Of a stretch of DNA of 64,000 bases, positions 24,419 through 32,771 are shown piece after piece. Position 1 is the first letter of the stretch; each line of letters opens with the position of its first letter. The DNA lies in assembly GCA_947586835.1 (NCBI GenBank), contig CANPXT010000004.1, positions 1-64,000 on the forward strand, written 5' to 3'. Below the pieces are notes generated by a model. It was not told the origin of the DNA. It was given only the letters and a program-made list of their open reading frames with translations, and did not search any database. The position numbers and the translations under genes are program-made. This DNA comes from an uncultured Alphaproteobacteria bacterium (GTDB taxonomy: Bacteria; Pseudomonadota; Alphaproteobacteria; CAAHEQ01; UBA3637).

Positions 24419-25951
24419 CTATAACGTTACCAATCCGCGTGCAAAGGCGTAGACGGCAATTAAGGCAACAATGATAATCACGCTGCACAAAATCTTTTCG
24501 CCCGTCGTAAACCATGCCCGTTGATATGCCATCGTGTTCCGATTGACCTCAACGCGATTCGCCACGCTTCGATTTCCGGTAATAATGTCGCGTTCTTCAC
24601 ACCGCGCCCAAATGTAAAACGGAATTCCTAACGCGATAAACACAACTGCCATCAATAAATATGTCAAGCCGGCAGCATAAAGTAACCAAATGGCATAAAT
24701 TGTGCCCAACATGCCCGTCACTATCGCCGTAAACCGACTGACACCCGTGTTCATCGGAAATTCGTGATCTTCGCAGATTTTCCATAAATATAAACACGAA
24801 ACCAAATAAGCCGGTAAAACCATTACACCCGTAATGGATAACATTGTGTTCCACGCGTTACCCGCAAAATAAACCAACAACATTGCCAGCTGCATTAATC
24901 CGCTTGTAATGAACAACGACACGCTCGGCGATCCGAACCGATTCTCTTTCGCGAAAAAGTTTGGAAAAGCGCCGTTCTTCGCCATGGCATACGGCATTTC
25001 TGCTACAATCATCGTCCAAGAAAGCCAGCTCGCCAAAATGGCAACGATAACGCCGATATTCATCAGCCATGAACCCCACGCACCGACAATGCTTTCCAAT
25101 ACACCCGCCGTTGACGGATTCGGAATTGCAGCCAGCTGTTCTTGTGTCATCACACCGAACGGCAAAACGGATAACAAAACATAAATGGCCAAACAACCCA
25201 AAAAGCCGATTAAAGTTGCCCGTCCGACATCGTTTTGATTCTCTGCCCGTCCCGATAACACCACCGCGCCTTCAATACCGATAAACGCCCACAATGTGAC
25301 AAGCATCGTGTTTTTAATTTGCGTGGGCACATCGCCCAGCTTTGCCATATTCATCCGTCCCCAAATATCGGCATCAAACCGATCGAATCTGAAAACGGCG
25401 GCAACAATAATAATGAAGATAATCAACGGAACAATTTTCGCAATCGTTACGACAAGGTTAATCAATGTTGCCTGTTTCACGCCACGCAACACCAAAAAGT
25501 TGAAAAACCATATTAAAATCGATCCGCCGATAATGGAATACAAATTGTTTCCGCCCGTAAAAACACCGGGAAAGAAATAATTGAGCGCATCCATGGTTAT
25601 AACGGCATAGCCCACGTTTCCGCAAATCTGACACAGCCAATAACTCCATCCGATGTTAAAGCCCATATAGTTACCGAAACCCGCCTTGGCATAAAGGTAA
25701 ATGCCGGTTGTTAAATCCGGTCGGGCATTTGATAAAATGCGAAACGTGTTGGCAATAAAATACATACCGATGCCCGTAATAACCCACGCGAGTACAACTG
25801 CACCGATAGCAGCACTTTGCGCCATATTCTGCGGCAGTGAGAAAATGCCCCCGCCGACCATGGAACTGACAACAATACCTGCCAATCCGAACACACCCAA
25901 CGTACCGCCGGAAACAAGTTTTCCCCGCCCTTGTTTTTGTTGCTGTAACAT
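24419..25951 (-). CDS. aaxC: APC-family arginine/agmatine-type antiporter (AaxC-like)
   Basis: 510 residues with about 12-13 predicted spans. The first contains '[20 protein letters not shown]', the helix-breaking GGGIF substrate loop of APC amino acid/polyamine antiporters (ArcD, AdiC, AaxC group). '[29 protein letters not shown]' (about 225-250) is the second family signature, with Trp-Ala-Phe-x-Gly in span 6. Such proteins exchange external arginine for agmatine or ornithine. The next gene upstream is a pyruvoyl arginine decarboxylase, the same pair as chlamydial aaxB-aaxC, so arginine/agmatine exchange is the likeliest function. AAGGAG precedes the ATG. A hairpin between the two genes may reduce its transcription. 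Confidence 0.82.
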   Translation of the reverse strand: MLQQQKQGRGKLVSGGTLGVFGLAGIVVSSMVGGGIFSLPQNMAQSAAIGAVVLAWVITGIGMYFIANTFRILSNARPDLTTGIYLYAKAGFGNYMGFNIGWSYWLCQICGNVGYAVITMDALNYFFPGVFTGGNNLYSIIGGSILIWFFNFLVLRGVKQATLINLVVTIAKIVPLIIFIIIVAAVFRFDRFDADIWGRMNMAKLGDVPTQIKNTMLVTLWAFIGIEGAVVLSGRAENQNDVGRATLIGFLGCLAIYVLLSVLPFGVMTQEQLAAIPNPSTAGVLESIVGAWGSWLMNIGVIVAILASWLSWTMIVAEMPYAMAKNGAFPNFFAKENRFGSPSVSLFITSGLMQLAMLLVYFAGNAWNTMLSITGVMVLPAYLVSCLYLWKICEDHEFPMNTGVSRFTAIVTGMLGTIYAIWLLYAAGLTYLLMAVVFIALGIPFYIWARCEERDIITGNRSVANRVEVNRNTMAYQRAWFTTGEKILCSVIIIVALIAVYAFARGLVTL

Positions 25952-25972
25952 TTTTTAACTCCTTATATGTTC

Positions 25973-26010
25973 AAAAAGGTGACGCCCTATTAAAAAAAGC
26001 GTCAACCTTT
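25973..26010 (-). terminator. Intercistronic hairpin, possible attenuator
   Basis: Minus-strand stem AAAGGTTGACGC/GCGTCACCTTT (one bulged base), loop of about 14, then a T run, between the decarboxylase and antiporter genes. Both genes have the same orientation, so this probably gives partial termination or marks a 3' end that is read through. Confidence 0.65.
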
Positions 26011-26019
26011 CATTCATTT

Positions 26020-26607
26020 TTATTTTTTCAATTCAACGGCAGGGGCATATTCAAAGTTTAAGAATCCGAGAGCCGTTAACGAATAGCCGAATGCCTGTGT
26101 AATATTTACAAAATTGTGATAAAATTGGAAATCACTGTGCTGTTCCACATCCCGTAATTCCAATTCGTGAGTCAATGATTTTTTCAGCCACATTTGTGCA
26201 TGGGCTTCGGCAATTTCATCATCAATGAACGTATCAAAATATTCAACATATTCTGCTGCCCATCCGCCGATGAATTTACCCGATTTATCCTTGCCCCAAA
26301 CAATACCGACACCGGTTGCAATAGCTTTATGTTCTTCTCTGCGCGCACCGTTTCCCGCCATAATCACTTCCAGCACGGCACCATGTTTAAATGTATGTGC
26401 CACTTCGTCTACCGGCACAATATTATTAAATAATTCCGGCGGTAAAACCGATGTATAAGGAACAACATTAAAATCTTGAATTTTTGCTTGCGACAATGCC
26501 GAATCGTAACAAAATGTTTCAAACGGTTGCGGCGGAATACCGTCTTCTGCCAATCCGGCACCACCGGTGTGAAATGCGAGTGTGGGATATCTTGTTCCTA
26601 CTGTCAT
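26020..26607 (-). CDS. aaxB: Pyruvoyl-dependent arginine decarboxylase, AaxB-like
   Basis: The start is set at 26607 because AAGGAGG is seven bases before it; this gives 195 residues. The proenzyme cleaves itself: '[13 protein letters not shown]' places Thr52-Ser53 at the processing site, where Ser53 becomes the pyruvoyl group. In the Chlamydia enzyme the site is also Thr-Ser, whereas the Methanocaldococcus enzyme has Ser-Ser. '[27 protein letters not shown]' (about 90-117) contains the conserved Glu of the active site (E in LEVIMA) and the beta-core. It makes agmatine and CO2 from arginine, consuming a proton. With the antiporter it would form an arginine import and acid-tolerance cycle, or deplete host arginine, as in Chlamydia. 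Confidence 0.92.
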   Translation of the reverse strand: MTVGTRYPTLAFHTGGAGLAEDGIPPQPFETFCYDSALSQAKIQDFNVVPYTSVLPPELFNNIVPVDEVAHTFKHGAVLEVIMAGNGARREEHKAIATGVGIVWGKDKSGKFIGGWAAEYVEYFDTFIDDEIAEAHAQMWLKKSLTHELELRDVEQHSDFQFYHNFVNITQAFGYSLTALGFLNFEYAPAVELKK

Positions 26608-26853
26608 AATAAATCCTCCTTCAAAAGTTAATTGATTAAAAATTAAAATTGCACCATGCAATTCATTTGTGATATAAGGGGTAACACGCCAAAATCAACT
26701 CAAAACAGCCGTGAGTCTAACATAGCGAGGTATTTATTTTATTAAAAACCGCCTTTTGAACAGATTGAAACACTTTGCTTTTCTGCCCATATCCGTTGAG
26801 AGCGGACAAAAGTCACCGTTCGGAATTTAATCAATATTTTTAAGGAGAAAATT

Positions 26854-27168
26854 ATGAAAAAATTATTATTACCTGCTGTCGCGGCAACCATTGCTTTCAC
26901 CACATTAAACGTACATGCTGAAACCATGAAAGGCAAAATCGTTTCTAAGCAAAACAATACCATTCAAGTTCAAGGCGAAGGGGACTCTTCCACGAAAACA
27001 CTTAAAACAAACAGCAATACGCATTATTATGTGAAAAAAAGATTGAATAAAAACGGTATGCGCAGCGATGATATGCCGGAAGTCAATGAAATCGTTGAAA
27101 TTATTTACACAATTGATCCGGCAACAAATGAAATGATTATTGATGAAATTATTATGATGGTTGATTAA
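26854..27168 (+). CDS. Small exported protein of unknown function
   Basis: 104 residues. A clear signal peptide (MKKLLLPAVAATIAFTTLNV... ends near VHA-E) is followed by an 82-residue domain: 'MKGKIVSKQNNTIQVQGEGD' then 'NEIVEIIYTIDPATNEMIIDEI'. The alternation of short strands looks like a small beta-barrel (OB- or DUF5666-like), a tentative reading. TAAGGAG precedes the ATG. It is monocistronic with a strong terminator. It diverges from the decarboxylase gene; shared regulation is possible but unproven. Confidence 0.7.
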   Translation: MKKLLLPAVAATIAFTTLNVHAETMKGKIVSKQNNTIQVQGEGDSSTKTLKTNSNTHYYVKKRLNKNGMRSDDMPEVNEIVEIIYTIDPATNEMIIDEIIMMVD

Positions 27169-27191
27169 AGATCAGTGTTATAACGCAAAAG

Positions 27192-27222
27192 CGAATCCGT
27201 TTTTTTTGAAACGGATTCGTTT
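27192..27222 (+). terminator. Terminator of the small exported protein gene
   Basis: CGAATCCGTTT/AAACGGATTCG perfect stem with short loop and T run. Confidence 0.9.
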
Positions 27223-27290
27223 TTTATATCAACACTTATTCATGTTTTCAACAAAATACTAAAAAAAACATAAATTAATCAGACAAAAAA

Positions 27291-29279
27291 CTAAATATCC
27301 AAATTTTCAATAAACTTGGCATGTTCTTGAATGAATTGAAAACGCAATTCCGGCTTGTTTCCCATAAGTCTTTCAACCATTTGCGCCGTATATGCGACTT
27401 CTTCCGCCTCCTCTTCGGTTGTTTTGTGCGGAATCATCACGCGCAACAATGTACGTTTTTGCGGATCCATCGTTGTTTCTTTCAGTTGATGCGGCGGCAT
27501 TTCACCTAACCCTTTAAAGCGGGAAATATCAACATTTTTCGCATTTTTAAACACTGTTTTCAACAATGTGTCTTTTTCATCATCATCGGCGGCATAAACC
27601 GATTTTCCGCCCTGCGTCAACCGATACAAAGGCGGTAACGCAATAAACAAATGACCGTTTTCAATCAACTGCGGCATTTCCTGGTAGAAAAACGACATTA
27701 AAAGCGAAGCAATATGTGCTCCGTCAACATCGGCATCGGTCATAATAATAATTTTTTCATAACGCAACGCTTCTTCGTTGTATTTATCACGCCGACCACA
27801 TCCCAACGCTTCCGTCATATCCTTAATTTCTTCATTTGCCAATATTTTATCGTTTGATGCACTGATTACATTTAAAATTTTACCCCGTAACGGCAAAATA
27901 GCCTGATGAACTCTGTCGCGTGCCTGTTTCGCCGAACCGCCCGCCGAATCACCTTCCACCAAAAAAATTTCCGTACCGGCTGTTTCTTTATGCGAACAAT
28001 CGGCCAATTTTCCGGGTAGACGCAATTTTTTCGTGGCACTGGCACGCGCTGTTTCCAACGTTTTTTTCCGACGCTTTCTCTCTTCCGCCCGCTCAATTAT
28101 ATAATCCAACAACGCATTAGCCGATTTAATATCGCGACTGAGCCAATGATCAAACGGATCTTTCACGGCATTTTCAACCAATCGGGCAGCCGCAGGTGTA
28201 ACCAATCGTTCTTTCGTTTGCCCTTGAAACTGCGGATCTTTAATAAAAACAGACAACATAACACCTGCCGTATTTAAAATATCATCTGCCGTAATATCGG
28301 CTGCCTTTTTGTTACCGCTCATATCGGCAAAAGCACGTAACGATTTTGTTAATCCGGCACGCAGACCCGTTTCGTGTGTACCGCCCAGCGGTGTAACAAT
28401 GGTATTGCAATAAGAATAAGAAAAACCGTCTTTATAATCGTCCGGCCAACAAATAGCCCACTCAACGGCACCCTCGTTATCGGGCAAATCAACTCGTCCC
28501 GAAAACGGACGCGGCGTGACGACCGATCTGTCTTTCATTAAATAATCCAAAAAGTCGGCAACACCGTTCGGATACTTCAAAATTTGCTCAACGGGCGTTT
28601 TATCATCTTCTCCGATTAAAGAGGCATCACACGACCAACGAATCTCCACCCCACGAAACAAAAAAGCTTTCGTTCGCGCCATACGAAACAAAGTTTGCGG
28701 TTTAAAACGCACCGATTCACCGAAAATTTCCGTATCGGGCAGAAAAGAAATACTTGTTCCGCGCCGATTGCTGACCGTACCGATCACCGTTAACGGCGTG
28801 ACGGGTTTTCCCTGCCGATATTCTTGCCGATATAGTTTTTTATCGCGGGCAATTTCCACAATTAAGTGAGCCGACAACGCATTAACCGCCGATAATCCGA
28901 CACCGTGCAATCCGCCGGAAATCACATAAGCATTGCCGCCGAATTTTCCGCCCGAATGCAATGTTGTCATAATCACTTCCAGCGCCGATTTATCGGGAAA
29001 GCGCGGATGCGGATCAATGGGAATTCCCCGCCCGTTATCTTTAACGCTGACATAACCGTCTGCGCTTAAATGCACTTCAATGTTGGAGGCATATCCCGCA
29101 ACGGCTTCGTCCATGGCATTATCGATAATTTCAGCCACCAGATGATGGTAAGCGCGCTCGTCAATACCGCCGATATACATACCCGGTCTTTTTCGGACAG
29201 GATCCAATCCTTCCAAAACTTCAATATCTTTAGCGGAATAACCGTTTTGCACGGTTGGTGTAGAAAATAAATCAGACAT
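27291..29279 (-). CDS. parE: DNA topoisomerase IV subunit B (ParE)
   Basis: The start is set at 29279 (MSDLFS...), removing a hydrophobic 30-residue extension that overlaps the divergent promoter. 662 residues, the usual ParE length and clearly shorter than most GyrB. GHKL ATPase motifs: 'EIIDNAMDEAVAG', 'VKDNGRGIPID', 'SGGLHGVGLSAVNALS'. The TOPRIM domain has 'EGDSAGGSAKQ' and 'DADVDGAHI'. 'PQKRTLLRV' near the end is typical. ParE with ParC decatenates daughter chromosomes. No Shine-Dalgarno sequence is visible before the ATG (upstream reads TTTATTGTTTCCCC), so start recognition may be unusual. parC is not in the window. Confidence 0.93.
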   Translation of the reverse strand: MSDLFSTPTVQNGYSAKDIEVLEGLDPVRKRPGMYIGGIDERAYHHLVAEIIDNAMDEAVAGYASNIEVHLSADGYVSVKDNGRGIPIDPHPRFPDKSALEVIMTTLHSGGKFGGNAYVISGGLHGVGLSAVNALSAHLIVEIARDKKLYRQEYRQGKPVTPLTVIGTVSNRRGTSISFLPDTEIFGESVRFKPQTLFRMARTKAFLFRGVEIRWSCDASLIGEDDKTPVEQILKYPNGVADFLDYLMKDRSVVTPRPFSGRVDLPDNEGAVEWAICWPDDYKDGFSYSYCNTIVTPLGGTHETGLRAGLTKSLRAFADMSGNKKAADITADDILNTAGVMLSVFIKDPQFQGQTKERLVTPAAARLVENAVKDPFDHWLSRDIKSANALLDYIIERAEERKRRKKTLETARASATKKLRLPGKLADCSHKETAGTEIFLVEGDSAGGSAKQARDRVHQAILPLRGKILNVISASNDKILANEEIKDMTEALGCGRRDKYNEEALRYEKIIIMTDADVDGAHIASLLMSFFYQEMPQLIENGHLFIALPPLYRLTQGGKSVYAADDDEKDTLLKTVFKNAKNVDISRFKGLGEMPPHQLKETTMDPQKRTLLRVMIPHKTTEEEAEEVAYTAQMVERLMGNKPELRFQFIQEHAKFIENLDI

Positions 29280-29355
29280 GGGGAAACAATAAAAGATTTT
29301 CAAGCAAAAATCAAGTAAAAAAAAGTCTAAAGGCTTAAAAAAAACAAAGAAATGT

Positions 29356-29384
29356 TTGACAATCGACATATTTTTGTGTATAAA
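29356..29384 (+). promoter_or_regulatory. Consensus sigma70 promoter of gltX
   Basis: TTGACA (29356-29361), exactly 17 bases, TATAAA (29379-29384). The ATG follows about 45 bases later. It is the best promoter match in the window. Confidence 0.85.
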
Positions 29385-29429
29385 AAAGTCAAATCAAATC
29401 AGAAGATCAATCAAAAAACAAAGGAATGA

Positions 29430-31079
29430 ATGATGACACCTGAAATTATTGCAAAAATCTTTCCGAATGAACTGCCGAGCATTGAAGAAATCGAGAAAAA
29501 ATATCCGCCGCGCGCTTTACAACCCGGGCAAAAAGTCACACGGGTAGCACCCAGCCCCACGGGCTTTATGCATGTCGGTTCTTTATATGCGGCACTGGTT
29601 TCCGAACGCGCTGCACATCAAAGCGGCGGCGTATTCTATCTGCGCGTGGAAGATACCGATCAAAAACGCAAGGTGGAGGGTGCCGTTGAAGTCATTTGCA
29701 AATCGTTGGCGCGTTACGGCATTGTTGCCGATGAGGGCGTGAATGAAAATAATCAGGATTACGGTCCTTATGCGCCTTATACGCAAAGCGAACGCAAAGA
29801 AATTTATCAGGCTTATGCCAAAAAACTGTTAACGGAAGGCTTGGCTTATCCCTGCTTTTGCGGTGCCGAAGAGTTGGATTTAATGCGCAAAATTCAAGAA
29901 AAGCAAGGACAACGCCCGGGCTATTACGGCAAATACGCACACTGTCGCCATTTAACCGATGCGCAGATTTTGGAAAATTTAAATGCCGGCAAACCGTGGA
30001 TTTTAAGATTTAAATCTATGGGTGATAACAATAAACGGATGCTCATTAAAGACCTTTTAAAAGGCGATGTCAATATGCCGGAAAACGATTTGGATATTGT
30101 TATTTTAAAAAGTGACGGCTTGCCCACTTATCACTTTGCGCACGCCGTTGATGATCATTTAATGGGTACAACGCATGTGTTGCGCGGCGATGAATGGCTT
30201 TCTTCCGTACCGTTACACATTCAACTGTTTGTGGCACTCGGTTGGAAAGCGCCGAAATACGGGCATATTGCGCCGCTTCAAAAATCGGATAACGGGAATA
30301 AGCGCAAATTATCCAAACGATATGATCCCGAAGCCAACATTACTTATTTTTGGGAAAAAGGGTATCCCGAAAAGGCTTTGATTGAATATTTGCTGAACTT
30401 AATTAACGCCTCGTTTGAAGATTGGCGACGCACCAATCCCGATAAAGATGCCTTTGATTTTCCGTTGAACTTTAATAAAGTTTCAAACTCGGCAGGCGCT
30501 TTGTTTGATTTTCAAAAATTGAACAGCATTTCCAAAGAAGTGATTGCCCGCATGACGGCCGATGAGGTTTATCAGGCGTTGTCAGCTTGGGCAAAAACGT
30601 ATAACCCTGCGTTTGCCGACAGATTAAGCACCAACAAAGATTATTATTTGCATATTTTAAACATTGAGCGCAATATCGGTAAAAAATCACGCAAAGATTT
30701 TATTAAATGGTCGGATATTGAAGCCGATACCGCTTATTTCTTTGATGACACTTTCACGCGCGACTTGGACTCTTTTGCCAAAGAAATTAACTTGTCCATT
30801 GAAGAATTAAAATCCGTTGCCGCGGAATTTAAAGCCGTTTATCGGGCGGAAGATGATAAAAACACATGGTTTGAAAAAATTAAAGTTATTGCAGAAAAAC
30901 ACGGATTCGCTTCGGATATGAAATCTTATCGCGAAACACCCGAAAAATTCAAAGGCAGCATTTCCGATATTTCAAACGTGTTACGCATTTTCATCACGGG
31001 ACGCACGCAAAGCCCCGACTTGCACGCCATTATGCAGGTGATGGGCACAAATCGGGTTTTAAGCCGATTAGAGGCATAA
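29430..31079 (+). CDS. gltX: Glutamate--tRNA ligase, long clostridial-type form
   Basis: 549 residues. The class I motifs are 'PSPTGFMHVGS' (HIGH equivalent HVGS at 48-51) and 'KLSKR' (about 292-296, KMSKS equivalent). The 30-residue N-terminal lead with 'YPPRAL' before the catalytic core, 'EDTDQKRKVEGAVEVI' and 'CFCGAEELDLMRKIQEKQ' match the 540-560 residue GluRS subgroup that I know from Clostridia and related anaerobes, not the roughly 470-residue alphaproteobacterial enzymes. It charges tRNA-Glu, and possibly tRNA-Gln if a GatCAB route exists. Two adjacent ATGs (29430, 29433) are both compatible with AAGGA. It is monocistronic and converges on rlmH with a five-base gap. Confidence 0.93.
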   Translation: MMTPEIIAKIFPNELPSIEEIEKKYPPRALQPGQKVTRVAPSPTGFMHVGSLYAALVSERAAHQSGGVFYLRVEDTDQKRKVEGAVEVICKSLARYGIVADEGVNENNQDYGPYAPYTQSERKEIYQAYAKKLLTEGLAYPCFCGAEELDLMRKIQEKQGQRPGYYGKYAHCRHLTDAQILENLNAGKPWILRFKSMGDNNKRMLIKDLLKGDVNMPENDLDIVILKSDGLPTYHFAHAVDDHLMGTTHVLRGDEWLSSVPLHIQLFVALGWKAPKYGHIAPLQKSDNGNKRKLSKRYDPEANITYFWEKGYPEKALIEYLLNLINASFEDWRRTNPDKDAFDFPLNFNKVSNSAGALFDFQKLNSISKEVIARMTADEVYQALSAWAKTYNPAFADRLSTNKDYYLHILNIERNIGKKSRKDFIKWSDIEADTAYFFDDTFTRDLDSFAKEINLSIEELKSVAAEFKAVYRAEDDKNTWFEKIKVIAEKHGFASDMKSYRETPEKFKGSISDISNVLRIFITGRTQSPDLHAIMQVMGTNRVLSRLEA

Positions 31080-31084
31080 AAAAA

Positions 31085-31546
31085 TTAATCACGATGATAG
31101 GGGTGATTATCCCAAATGGTTTTGGCGCGGTAAAGCTGTTCCGCCAAAACAACACGAGCTAAAAAATGCGGCAATGTCATCCGCCCGAATGACAATTTAT
31201 AATCAGCTTTTTGCTTTAAAAAATCGGCGTGTCCGTCCGCACCGCCAATTAAAAACGCCACGCAAGAAACACCTTCCTCCCGCCAATTTTGAAGTAGCGC
31301 CGCAAAGGCACGTGACGTAGGTGTTTGTCCGCTTTCATCCATCACAACAATTTTAGCCCCCGGGGGTATAGCCTGATATAACAATTTTGATTCGGCCGTC
31401 TTTAAAGCCTCTCCCGATAAAGACTTTTTTTCTTCCAATTCTTTAACGACAATCGGCAGACGCGATTTTTTAATATACTCTTCAATCAACACCGCTTCGG
31501 GTGCGTTTTTTTTCAATTTTCCGATAGCGGCAATAATTATTTGCAT
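31085..31546 (-). CDS. rlmH: 23S rRNA pseudouridine-1915 N3-methyltransferase RlmH
   Basis: 153 residues of the SPOUT family: 'MQIIIAAIGKLK' at the start, 'IVVMDESGQTPTSRAFAALL' mid-protein, 'FLIGGADGH' (about 97-105, AdoMet-binding knot) and 'LSFGRMTLPHFLARVVLAEQLYRA' with the C-terminal 'HPYHRD', all diagnostic of RlmH. It methylates the pseudouridine in helix 69 of mature 70S ribosomes. The start overlaps cdd by 10 bases, and it is the last gene of the mlaE-to-rlmH run. Confidence 0.96.
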   Translation of the reverse strand: MQIIIAAIGKLKKNAPEAVLIEEYIKKSRLPIVVKELEEKKSLSGEALKTAESKLLYQAIPPGAKIVVMDESGQTPTSRAFAALLQNWREEGVSCVAFLIGGADGHADFLKQKADYKLSFGRMTLPHFLARVVLAEQLYRAKTIWDNHPYHRD

Positions 31547-31959
31547 TCACAGGCTCTTTTACGATACTTGTTCGGCAACAGTGAAGCAATATCAACAATT
31601 TCCCAATCGGTATCATCGGCATTCGGCACAATCACTTTGGCTTGTCCCTGACTGTAATCGGCAATATATTCCCGACACCGACCGCACGGAGAAATCACAT
31701 AACCGTTTTCACCTCGAACAGCCACGATAGTGTCAATTTCCATATTTTTTTCTTGTGTCATGGCAATGCCGATGGTAATAATTTCCGCGCAAGTTGCTAA
31801 AGAAGGTTGTGTTAATCCGATGTGCAATCCGGCATATAAATGACCGCTTTTTGTTGTGAGTGCCGCCGCCACAACGATATGATGTCCTTCTTTTTCATAT
31901 CTGTCTTTTAAAAGCGTTCGCGCCGCTTCAATAATTTCTTCCGGTGTATATTTTGTCAT
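31537..31959 (-). CDS. cdd: Cytidine deaminase-family protein
   Basis: 140 residues. Zinc site 'TCAEIITIG' (Cys57, Glu59) and 'PCGRCRE' (Cys92, Cys95), the CAE + PCxxC arrangement of the tetrameric cytidine deaminases. It lacks 'FTGCNVEN' in standard form; the equivalent region reads 'LYAGLHIGL', as in blasticidin-S-deaminase-like members, so the substrate may differ from cytidine. The ATG overlaps the cvpA stop by one base and its end overlaps rlmH, indicating tight coupling. Confidence 0.78.
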   Translation of the reverse strand: MTKYTPEEIIEAARTLLKDRYEKEGHHIVVAAALTTKSGHLYAGLHIGLTQPSLATCAEIITIGIAMTQEKNMEIDTIVAVRGENGYVISPCGRCREYIADYSQGQAKVIVPNADDTDWEIVDIASLLPNKYRKRACECK

Positions 31960-32759
31960 TATTCATTTCCTTTTTCCATAATTTGTTCAACCATATTATC
32001 TAAAGATTCTCTTTCCTTTAAGTTATATTGTGGCACAGGCGAAACAGTTGATACGGCGTTAACGTCGGAAGCGGCTTTTTCCGATTTTTCCGCCTCTTTT
32101 TTCAATTGATCCGTTGTTTTACTCGATGATGTTGACGGTTTTTCTTTAATTTCTTCCACAAGATTCTTTAAAGCTTTCTGATGTGATTTTTCAGGCAGTT
32201 TATGATCTCGTTTTAAATCGGTTCCGATCTTTTTATTTTCCTTATTTTCAGCTTCTTCTCCGATTCCCAAATCATTTTGAACATTTTGCGGAACAAACTT
32301 CTTTAAAAATTCTGCCGTATGACGAATATAAGCCATGGAAACATTTTCTTTTTCCATATCTCTCAAAGCCGGCTCGGATAAGGCCACAACCGCTCCCATA
32401 TAAAGCAAAGCCATTAATAAAACGGCGCGCAAAACACCAAAAATCATTCCCAAAATTCTATCTAAACCGCTCAAAGAACTTTGCCTTAACTTTTGATTAA
32501 TATGTGCGTTAATTAATGTCATAATCACCAAAATACCCAACGCCACCAAAATGGAACCGCACAATCCTGCCAATTTTTCATTTTCAATCACTTTTCCCAT
32601 AATCGATTGCATGGGCGTATAGCTGTAAATTGCCCCGAAACACGCCAAAATCCAAGAAGAAATCCCCAGTAATTCGGTGACCAATCCCCGATATAAGGCA
32701 AACAAAATGGAAAAAATCATAATACATAAAGCAATGGTGTCTATTACGCCGATACTCAT
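31959..32759 (-). CDS. cvpA: CvpA-family inner-membrane protein
   Basis: The start at 32759 has AAGGAG at normal spacing; two codons further upstream is possible. 266 residues. Four spans in the first 130 residues with 'DTIALCIMIFSILFALYRGLV' and 'LSGLDRILGMIFGVLRAVLLMALLY', the CvpA signature. The last 110 residues are Lys/Glu/Ser-rich and probably cytoplasmic and disordered. CvpA is known from colicin V production and envelope integrity phenotypes; its mechanism is unclear. It sits between radA and cdd in one operon, 13 bases from radA. Confidence 0.87.
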   Translation of the reverse strand: MSIGVIDTIALCIMIFSILFALYRGLVTELLGISSWILACFGAIYSYTPMQSIMGKVIENEKLAGLCGSILVALGILVIMTLINAHINQKLRQSSLSGLDRILGMIFGVLRAVLLMALLYMGAVVALSEPALRDMEKENVSMAYIRHTAEFLKKFVPQNVQNDLGIGEEAENKENKKIGTDLKRDHKLPEKSHQKALKNLVEEIKEKPSTSSSKTTDQLKKEAEKSEKAASDVNAVSTVSPVPQYNLKERESLDNMVEQIMEKGNE

Positions 32760-32771
32760 TTTCATACTCCT

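Noticed and set aside
29280-29369. 30-residue hydrophobic N-terminal extension of ParE
   Set aside because: The known family starts near the 'SAKDIEVLEGL' region and the extension overlaps the gltX promoter; no ribosome site supports it.
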